This document shows, one piece after another, positions 7,038 through 12,134 of a DNA stretch of 17,213 nucleotides. Source of the DNA: an uncultured Ruminococcus sp. (lineage in GTDB: Bacteria > Bacillota > Clostridia > Oscillospirales > Ruminococcaceae); NCBI GenBank assembly GCA_900543105.1, contig UQQA01000041.1, positions 1 through 17,213 of the forward strand, in the 5' to 3' direction. The first letter of the stretch is position 1, and each line of letters opens with the position of its first letter. A model generated the notes under the pieces. The model ran no database searches and was not told where the DNA came from. It saw only the letters and a list, made by a program, of their open reading frames with translations. Position numbers and translations under genes: made by a program.

Positions 7038-8196
7038 AACCCAGTGGGTGTACCTTTTCGGGGATAAGCTCATTCATGTGGTTCGTTGCCGAAGCTGTAA
7101 GGTCGTATTTGTAGTATTCATAGCTTTCGCCGCTTTTCTGCGGATCCATCCATGTCATTACGCCGTTCCAGCCGTTGTTGAAGCAGTATTCGTACTTCTG
7201 AGCCGAAGTGAGGTTCATCTGCGCTTCATCATCGTTCGGAGTTTCGCCGATTATAGCAGGCTTTGTTCCGTCAAGTCCGAAGTCAACGGGGGACTTGTCA
7301 AACGGGTGGGGCATACTTGAAAGCATCCATGCATAGTAGTGAGGGCTGTAGAAATCAAGGTAAGCATCATCAAGTCCCGTGAGCTGCTTCAGGAACTCAT
7401 CGGATACATAGTTTCCGTCATATTTGTCGGAGTTGTACTTTATCATTCCCATTCCGACCGTTGCAAGAATATCGGAATTTTCGTGGATAACGGACGCACA
7501 TTTGCCGAAGAAGTAGGAAAGGTACTCAAAACCTACCTTGCCGCACTCGTCATTTTCCTTTACCCAGTCAGGTTCGTTCATGATATCGATGCCGAAGATA
7601 TATTCGCAGTTTCCGTAGCGTTCGCAGAAGGTCTTGACGTAATTTTCAGCGAAAGCATCGGTCATTTCCTTGCTCATTATGAGGTTTCTCCACTTGTCGC
7701 CTGCGCTGAATTTTGCAGTGCCTTTGAAGTGGTCGAACGAGAGGAGAGTAGGCATAACATAGACTTTGTATTTTTCGGCAATTGCGAAAAGCTTGTCAAG
7801 GTCTGTCCAGTGTCCCTCTGTGATGCTCTTTACTTCGCCCGTAGTTTTGAGCTGGATAATGTTTTCGCCCGAGCAGTTTATCCATATTCTTGTGCAGTTC
7901 ACGTTGTCTGCCGCAAGCTGTGCAAAGGTCTTGTCCCAGAACTCTTCGTCCATATTTCCGTCAAAGTCGTTCCACTTTTCCCACGGAGTGTTCGTGCCGT
8001 TGATCCAAAGCTCCTTGCCGTCCACCATAAACTTTGTGCCGTCAACGCTTACTCTTGCCGAAGCAGACGGTTCTGCGACAGTTTCCGTTTCCGCCGCATT
8101 ATCGGCTGAAGCATCTCCGCCCTTTGAGCAGGCAGAGAACGAGAACAGCATTGTGGCTGCGAGAAATGCCGCTGATACTTTTTTTAAATTTACCAT
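7036..8196 (-). CDS. lipoprotein glycoside hydrolase, GH5-like (cellulase/mannanase type)
   Basis: 386 aa. Residues 1-23 form a lipoprotein signal (basic MVNLKK, hydrophobic core, lipobox FSAC with Cys23), followed by an acidic/Ala-rich linker to about 48 and a TIM-barrel catalytic domain of clan GH-A type. Landmarks: conserved Arg103 in TRIW, acid/base Glu208 in IMNEPD, His286-Tyr287 in SPHYY, the expected nucleophile Glu318 in IIGETP, and Trp349 at the end of the barrel. It is probably surface-anchored and acts on beta-mannan or beta-glucan; the substrate cannot be read from sequence. The ATG has GGGGAGG 7 nt upstream and overlaps the ATPase stop codon by one base (TAATG), so it is translationally coupled to an amino-acid ABC transporter, where a solute-binding lipoprotein would normally be found. 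Confidence 0.85.
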   Translation of the reverse strand: MVNLKKVSAAFLAATMLFSFSACSKGGDASADNAAETETVAEPSASARVSVDGTKFMVDGKELWINGTNTPWEKWNDFDGNMDEEFWDKTFAQLAADNVNCTRIWINCSGENIIQLKTTGEVKSITEGHWTDLDKLFAIAEKYKVYVMPTLLSFDHFKGTAKFSAGDKWRNLIMSKEMTDAFAENYVKTFCERYGNCEYIFGIDIMNEPDWVKENDECGKVGFEYLSYFFGKCASVIHENSDILATVGMGMIKYNSDKYDGNYVSDEFLKQLTGLDDAYLDFYSPHYYAWMLSSMPHPFDKSPVDFGLDGTKPAIIGETPNDDEAQMNLTSAQKYEYCFNNGWNGVMTWMDPQKSGESYEYYKYDLTASATNHMNELIPEKVHPLG

Positions 8197-8975
8197 TATT
8201 TATCCTCCCCATTTATTGAATCATACCTGCGCAGGAACTGCTTGGTACGCTCATTTTTCGTGTTGACGAAAACCTCATCGGGCGTTCCCTCTTCAACGAT
8301 AACGCCGCCGTCCATAAAGATAACGTGGTCGGCAACTTCCCTTGCGAAAGCCATTTCGTGCGTAACGATGACCATTGTCATTTTGTCCTTGGCAAGCTCT
8401 TTTATTACTTTGAGAATCTCACCCGTAAGCTCGGGATCGAGCGCCGAAGTCGGTTCATCGAAGAACAGCACCTCGGGGTTGAGAGCGAGCGCCCTTGCAA
8501 TGGAAACACGCTGCTGCTGACCGCCCGAAAGCTCGCAGGGATAGGCTTTAGCCTTGCTTTCAAGCCCCATTTTGCGGAGAAGCTCCATAGCCTTTTTCTC
8601 GGCTTCGTCCTTAGGCATTTTGAGGACGCAGACGGGGGCTTCGGTGATGTTGCGAAGCACATTCATGTGAGGAAAAAGGTTGAAATTCTGGAAAACGAGT
8701 CCTATTTTTAAGCGAATTTCGCGAAGCTCCGCATTGGAAGCATAAACAGGCTTGCCGTTCGTATAACCCGTCACAAGGTCGTGTCCGCAGACGGTAACAT
8801 TGCCGCCGCCGAGCTTTTCAAGCTGATTTATGCAGCGGAGCATCGTCGATTTGCCGCTTCCCGACGGACCGATGACAGCAACGACTTCGCCCTTTTCAAC
8901 ATTGAACGAGATATCCTTGAGGACTTCGAGGTCGTCAAAGCTTTTTGAAAGATTTTTTACTTCAAGAATTGCCAT
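8196..8975 (-). CDS. glnQ: polar amino-acid ABC transporter ATP-binding protein
   Basis: A 259-aa ATPase of the GlnQ/HisP (PAAT) subfamily that powers uptake of polar amino acids. Walker A GPSGSGKST 36-44, Q-loop Q96 in VFQNFNLFPHM, signature LSGGQQQR 149-156, Walker B VLFFDEP 169-175 with Glu174, D-loop SALD 177-180, switch His206 in THEM. The start at 8975 (MAILEVKNLSKSF) fits the family; an upstream extension to 9026 would overlap the permease. AAAGGA lies 11 nt before it, a slightly long spacing. It follows the permease by 22 bp, and its stop overlaps the GH5 start. The name glnQ marks the subfamily only; cystine or another polar amino acid is equally possible. Confidence 0.9.
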   Translation of the reverse strand: MAILEVKNLSKSFDDLEVLKDISFNVEKGEVVAVIGPSGSGKSTMLRCINQLEKLGGGNVTVCGHDLVTGYTNGKPVYASNAELREIRLKIGLVFQNFNLFPHMNVLRNITEAPVCVLKMPKDEAEKKAMELLRKMGLESKAKAYPCELSGGQQQRVSIARALALNPEVLFFDEPTSALDPELTGEILKVIKELAKDKMTMVIVTHEMAFAREVADHVIFMDGGVIVEEGTPDEVFVNTKNERTKQFLRRYDSINGEDK

Positions 8976-8992
8976 CTGAACGATAGTCCTTT

Positions 8993-8999
8993 CCGAATT
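8993..8999 (-). repeat. single AATTCGG unit at the permease stop codon
   Basis: In gene sense the permease stop reads TAATTCGGAA. The 7-nt unit AATTCGG overlaps the TAA (8998-9000) by two bases, the same register seen at GH5 and birA. There is only one unit here, and the Shine-Dalgarno of the ATPase gene follows directly. It may be chance or a minimal/relict array. Confidence 0.4.
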
Positions 9000-9678
9000 A
9001 TTTGTAATAGTCAAGCTTTTTCTCAACAGCGGAGAAAATAAGCGTCAGTATCGCATTCATCGCAAAGTAGAAAACGCCTGCGATGAAAAGCGGTATAAGG
9101 TTGCTGTATGTTACCATAAGCTCTTTCGACTTACGGAAAATTTCGATATAAGCGATGACCGAAGCGAGCGAGGTGTCCTTTACGAGCGTGATAACCTCGT
9201 TTGCGCCTGCAGGAACGATGCGCTTTATGACCTGTGGAAGAATAATGCGGAAGAAGGTTTGCATCTTCGTAAATCCGAGTGCCGCAGAAGCCTCATGCTG
9301 ACCCTTTGGGATAGCCTCGATGCCGCCTCTGAATATTTCGGCAAAGTAAGCCGCATAGTTGAGAGCAAAAGCAACGATAAGCGCCGTGAACTGGTATGAG
9401 TCACTTCGGATATCGATACCCGTCAGATGTCCCGCTTTCTGGAGCATCGGGATAGCATAGTAGATAGTGATTATCTGGAGCATGAGCGGAGTGCCGCGCA
9501 TGATAAGGATATACAGATTGATAAGCCACGAAACGGGCTTGAACGGGCATTTTTTTATAAGCGCAACTATCATTCCGAGCGGAATGGAGAAAAGAAGCGT
9601 AAAGAAGAAAACCTTCAGTGTCGGGAGCAGATATTTTGCGATAATACCGACACAATTCAGAATATCATCGAAATGCAA
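8998..9678 (-). CDS. polar amino-acid ABC transporter permease
   Basis: A 226-aa HisM/GlnP-type inner-membrane permease with about five hydrophobic segments (roughly 20-42, 50-78, 97-115, 170-180, 193-216). The RGTPLMLQ motif (61-68) is typical of the family. The EAA coupling loop (EAIPKGQHEASAALGF, 121-136) contacts the ATPase. The start is assigned to TTG at 9678 because GAGGTG lies 6 nt upstream; GTG three codons earlier would overlap that site, and the longer form to 9750 would run through the promoter's TATAAT. It is the first gene of permease-ATPase-GH5. No solute-binding protein gene is adjacent, so the binding subunit must be elsewhere or be shared. Confidence 0.88.
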   Translation of the reverse strand: MHFDDILNCVGIIAKYLLPTLKVFFFTLLFSIPLGMIVALIKKCPFKPVSWLINLYILIMRGTPLMLQIITIYYAIPMLQKAGHLTGIDIRSDSYQFTALIVAFALNYAAYFAEIFRGGIEAIPKGQHEASAALGFTKMQTFFRIILPQVIKRIVPAGANEVITLVKDTSLASVIAYIEIFRKSKELMVTYSNLIPLFIAGVFYFAMNAILTLIFSAVEKKLDYYK

Positions 9679-9709
9679 ATAATTCACCTCATTAAAACGT
9701 ACTTCTTTA

Positions 9710-9738
9710 ATTATACAATATCGGCGCAGAAAAAGCAA
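9710..9738 (-). promoter_or_regulatory. promoter of the permease-ATPase-GH5 operon
   Basis: On the minus strand, TTGCTT (9733-9738), a 17-nt spacer, and a perfect TATAAT (9710-9715). The predicted start is near 9703, giving a leader of about 25 nt. The short leader supports the TTG start at 9678. Confidence 0.65.
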
Positions 9739-9790
9739 GGGAAAAAGCAATAAAATTTTAGCTTGAAATTGCAGTAAAGTGACAGCGGAT

Positions 9791-9825
9791 TAATGCATAA
9801 TTCGTAATGCGTAATGCGTAATAAT
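9791..9825 (+). repeat. heptamer array, left arm of palindromic element
   Basis: Five in-phase 7-nt units with consensus TAATGCG (variants TAATGCA, TAATTCG, TAATAAT). It is inverted relative to the array at 9986-10020 and matches it over about 30 bp, so the two form terminal inverted repeats around the central hairpin. It lies upstream of the permease promoter rather than behind a gene. Confidence 0.8.
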
Positions 9826-9864
9826 GCAATGCAGAGCATTGCATGCTGGAAATCACTGACAATC

Positions 9865-9938
9865 AAAACGGCGCAATTCACATTTGGGGTCACGAAATTG
9901 TATTTCGTTTCCCTTTATGATGTGAATTGCGCTGTTTT
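9865..9938. terminator. long nested hairpin between birA and the permease operon
   Basis: The outer 19-position stem is 9865-9883 with 9920-9938, with a single non-Watson-Crick position (G-T in one strand). The inner stem ACGAAAT/ATTTCGT (9892-9898 with 9902-9908) has a 3-nt loop, and GGG/CCC (9887-9889 with 9911-9913) can extend it. TTTT ends both strands (GCGCCGTTTT on minus). It is probably the birA terminator and also the core of a MITE-like palindrome. Confidence 0.6.
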
Positions 9939-9985
9939 AGTATTGTTTTCGCTGCTGAGATCATTATTTAGGGGGCTTGGCTGAA

Positions 9986-10032
9986 ATTACGCATTACGAA
10001 TTACGCATTACGCATTAAAATAATTCCGAATT
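9986..10032 (-). repeat. tandem heptamer array abutting the birA stop codon
   Basis: In gene sense one AATTCGG unit (10026-10032) overlaps the birA TAA (10031-10033) by two bases, then AATTATTT, then in-phase units of TAATGCG/TAATTCG type (9986-10020). It is the inverse of the array at 9791-9825. Confidence 0.85.
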
Positions 10033-11002
10033 AATCAGCAAACCTTATAGTTCCCGAGCTTATGGCTTTTTCTTCGCCGTTGTCGCAGCGGACGAGAAGC
10101 CTGCCTTTTTCGTCGATGCCGTGACAGTCGGCGGTGAACATATCCTCGCCCTGCGTTATAGTTATTCTTCTGCCGATAACGTTTGAACGTCTTACATATT
10201 CTTTCATAAACTCGCCGCTGCCGATATTGTCGAGCTGTTCTTCAAGGCAATTGAGTATTTCCGCAGCCAGAAGGTTTCGCGAAACGTTATGGTGAACTTC
10301 CATTTTTATCGAGGTCGCAATATTCGCGAGGTCTTCGGGGAACGATGAATTCTGCACGTTTACTCCCATTCCTATTACGGCATACTCAAGTCCGCCCTGT
10401 TCAACGTCAACTGCAGCCTCGGTGAGGATACCGCAGACCTTTTTATCATTGATATAGATATCGTTGACCCATTTTATCCTGCACTCTACCTCGGGGGCAA
10501 CTTTTTCTATCGCCTGAGCGACCGCAACTGCGGCGCAGCTTGTGACGAGGAGCGAACTGTCGAGCGAGAGCTTTGGCCTGATTATAACGCTCATATAAAC
10601 GCCCATTCCGAGCGGAGAATGGAACTTTCGTCCGAGCCTGCCCTTGCCGCCCGTCTGTATCTCCGCGATAACGGTAGTGCCGTGTACAGCGCCGTAATGA
10701 GCAGCTTCTTTCGTGAATGAATTCGTTGAATCTATCTCACGGTAAACATCGAGCTTTCTGCCGAGAGCCCTTGTTTTAAGGTATGGTCTTATTGCCTGCT
10801 CGCTGAGGAGGTCATTCGATTCTTCAAGGCAGTATCCGCGGTTCGTAACTGCCGAAATGGAGTAGCCCTCGCTTCGGAGAGTATTTACGGCTTTCCAGAC
10901 TGCCCCTCTTGTTACTCCCACCGTATTTGAAATTTTTGTGCCTGAAACTGTTTTGCCTTTGTTTGCCTCAAGAACGGCAAGCACCCTGTCTTTTAACGCC
11001 AT
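10031..11002 (-). CDS. birA: bifunctional biotin ligase / biotin operon repressor BirA
   Basis: 323 aa, the two-domain form. The N-terminal winged helix-turn-helix at 3-60 (VTRGAVWKAVNTLRSEGY is the recognition region) is followed by the biotin protein ligase: DSTN 91-94, GGKGRLGR 118-125 (biotinyl-AMP loop), KWVNDIY 177-183, and a C-terminal SH3-like domain from about 275. It attaches biotin to carboxylase carrier proteins and, when charged, represses biotin genes. None of those targets is in the window. The ATG has AAGGGTG about 7 nt upstream. It stands alone, divergent from ytaF, with a heptamer array directly at its stop codon. Confidence 0.95.
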   Translation of the reverse strand: MALKDRVLAVLEANKGKTVSGTKISNTVGVTRGAVWKAVNTLRSEGYSISAVTNRGYCLEESNDLLSEQAIRPYLKTRALGRKLDVYREIDSTNSFTKEAAHYGAVHGTTVIAEIQTGGKGRLGRKFHSPLGMGVYMSVIIRPKLSLDSSLLVTSCAAVAVAQAIEKVAPEVECRIKWVNDIYINDKKVCGILTEAAVDVEQGGLEYAVIGMGVNVQNSSFPEDLANIATSIKMEVHHNVSRNLLAAEILNCLEEQLDNIGSGEFMKEYVRRSNVIGRRITITQGEDMFTADCHGIDEKGRLLVRCDNGEEKAISSGTIRFAD

Positions 11003-11073
11003 TATTTACACCCTTAAAATACGGGCGAAGCTCTGAACACGCCTGCCCTTTTTATAATATGATATGTATTAAT

Positions 11074-11079
11074 ATTATA
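11074..11079 (-). promoter_or_regulatory. candidate -10 box of birA
   Basis: A perfect TATAAT on the minus strand, 71 nt before the birA ATG, but no convincing -35 at 16-18 nt. The divergent 152-bp birA-ytaF gap also has a plus-strand TATAAT at 11053-11058. Promoters are expected here, but their exact placement is uncertain. Confidence 0.4.
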
Positions 11080-11154
11080 CATCGATAGTGTGAACTATTC
11101 TATCACAAATAATGTACTAAATCATAATATAGAGTAAATGGATTTGGAGAGTGT

Positions 11155-11766
11155 ATGATCAATATGGTTGATTTCACGGGTATATTAAGGCTTCTGATGC
11201 TTATTGTTGCCGTTTCCTCCGACGGTTTCTGCGCGGCGTTCGGCTTGGGTGCTTCGGGGATAACGATACCGCCCAAGTCGGCAGCCGTGATAAGCGCATC
11301 GGGGGCGGCTTTTCTCACTCTGTCAGCGGCGCTCGGCGGAACGGCGGTGCGGTTTATCCCGAGCGGTGTCTGCACGGTGATATCGAGTGCTATCCTTGTG
11401 CTGCTGGGATTTTTTAATATTTTTCACAAGGCTTTTGAGAGGCTCTGCGATAAGCTGCCCGAGGGTTCGCGGCTTCGTGTGTGCCTTTCGGACGAAGAAG
11501 CCGACAGCGACCGTTCAAAGGACATATCCTGCAAAGAAGCACTCGTCCTCTCGGCGGCGCTCTCGGCTGATTCGCTCGCGGCAGGATTGGGAGCAGGCTT
11601 CGGAGCAGTGCCGATGCTGCCGATAGCGGTCCTGTCGTTCGTGATAGGGTTTGCTTTTGTGGTTTCGGCAAATTATCTCGGGAAAAAAGCATCAGCCAAG
11701 AAAAAGCTTGACCTGAGAGGACTGTGCGGAGCTTTGCTTATCGTTTTTGCAATAATAAGCCTTTGA
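11155..11766 (+). CDS. ytaF: MntP/YtaF-family membrane protein
   Basis: A 203-aa polytopic membrane protein built from an internal duplication. The first repeat has SSDGFCAAFGLG (21-32) and the second SADSLAAGLGAGF (137-149), both carrying the Asp-centred motif of the MntP/DUF204 family. Hydrophobic segments lie at about 11-30, 44-62, 70-90, 128-147, 153-173 and 188-203, with a hydrophilic loop at 95-125. MntP itself exports manganese. B. subtilis YtaF is a sporulation-linked relative, and the length and loop resemble YtaF more. The ion and role are inferred only. The ATG has GGAG 5 nt upstream; Met4 is an alternative start. It is convergent with valS and the only plus-strand gene in the middle of the window. 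Confidence 0.75.
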   Translation: MINMVDFTGILRLLMLIVAVSSDGFCAAFGLGASGITIPPKSAAVISASGAAFLTLSAALGGTAVRFIPSGVCTVISSAILVLLGFFNIFHKAFERLCDKLPEGSRLRVCLSDEEADSDRSKDISCKEALVLSAALSADSLAAGLGAGFGAVPMLPIAVLSFVIGFAFVVSANYLGKKASAKKKLDLRGLCGALLIVFAIISL

Positions 11767-11770
11767 TTTA

Positions 11771-11798
11771 AATTCGGAATGCGGAATTCGGAATTATT
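11771..11798 (+). repeat. tandem heptamer array after the ytaF stop codon
   Basis: Three in-phase units (AATTCGG, AATGCGG, AATTCGG) start 4 nt after the TGA stop, followed by AATTATTT. It is inverted relative to the array at 12106-12133, so the two arrays face each other across the convergent intergenic region. Confidence 0.85.
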
Positions 11799-11839
11799 TT
11801 TGATTCGCGCATTTGTCACGAAATACCCGAATTCCGTAG

Positions 11840-11860
11840 GGGCGGATTCTATATCCGCCC
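11840..11860 (+). repeat. GGGCGGAT palindrome after ytaF
   Basis: GGGCGGAT (11840-11847) pairs with ATCCGCCC (11853-11860) over a 5-nt loop, preceded by CCGTAG and followed by GTTA. In its own gene's sense it matches the valS-side palindrome at 12046-12066, including the flanks CCGTAGG and CCCGTT. Confidence 0.8.
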
Positions 11861-11904
11861 GTTACACCCCTGTATTTTATTGGTGTTTAGTATTACAATA
11901 AACG

Positions 11905-11953
11905 AACGTCCCTATTTTCATCGGATAAAGCCGTTGAAAATAGGGACGTTTTT
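11905..11953 (+). terminator. strong terminator between convergent ytaF and valS
   Basis: A perfect 16-bp stem (11905-11920 with 11935-11950) plus inner CGG/CCG pairing, followed on the plus strand by TTTTT (11949-11953). It ends ytaF transcription. On the minus strand the T-run is weaker, but the stem could also stop valS transcripts. Confidence 0.85.
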
Positions 11954-11991
11954 GTTAAAAAATTGCATGCCGAAAATTGCTGTCACGATTC

Positions 11992-12015
11992 GGTACGGGA
12001 AACCCGTCCACTACA
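11992..12015. repeat. 24-nt dispersed repeat with ACGGG/CCCGT hairpin
   Basis: It matches 14891-14914 at 19 of 24 positions in the same orientation. The core ACGGG (11995-11999) pairs with CCCGT (12003-12007). The two copies lie on either side of valS. Confidence 0.55.
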
Positions 12016-12105
12016 GAAATTTTGCCTAAATGTTGGGCTTGCAACGGGCGGATATTGAATCCGCCCCTACGGTTTTCGTTACAAATTAACGGAATATAAA
12101 TAATT
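12013..12105 (-). repeat. 94-nt 3'-UTR repeat (copy after valS) with GGGCGGAT palindrome
   Basis: The partner of 6887-6980, about 80% identical by eye with one short indel. It includes GGGCGGAT/ATCCGCCC (12046-12053 with 12059-12066) and ends with AATTATTT next to the heptamer array. Confidence 0.8.
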
Positions 12106-12133
12106 CCGCATTCCGAATTCCTAATTCCGAATT
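12106..12133 (-). repeat. tandem heptamer array after the valS stop codon
   Basis: Four in-phase 7-nt units in gene sense (two AATTCGG, one AATTAGG, one AATGCGG) start 1 nt after the valS TAA (12135-12137). Unit order is identical to the first four units after GH5. Confidence 0.88.
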
Positions 12134-12134
12134 A

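Noticed and set aside
7339..8109. 256-aa open frame on the plus strand inside the GH5 gene
   Set aside because: Shadow frame of a clear GH5-like gene; no domain or start signal.
9679..9750. N-terminal extension of the permease
   Set aside because: It overlaps the TATAAT at 9710-9715; the TTG at 9678 has a good Shine-Dalgarno.
9791..10032. Tandem units considered as a CRISPR array
   Set aside because: Units are only 7 nt, contiguous and degenerate, with no unique spacers and no cas genes.
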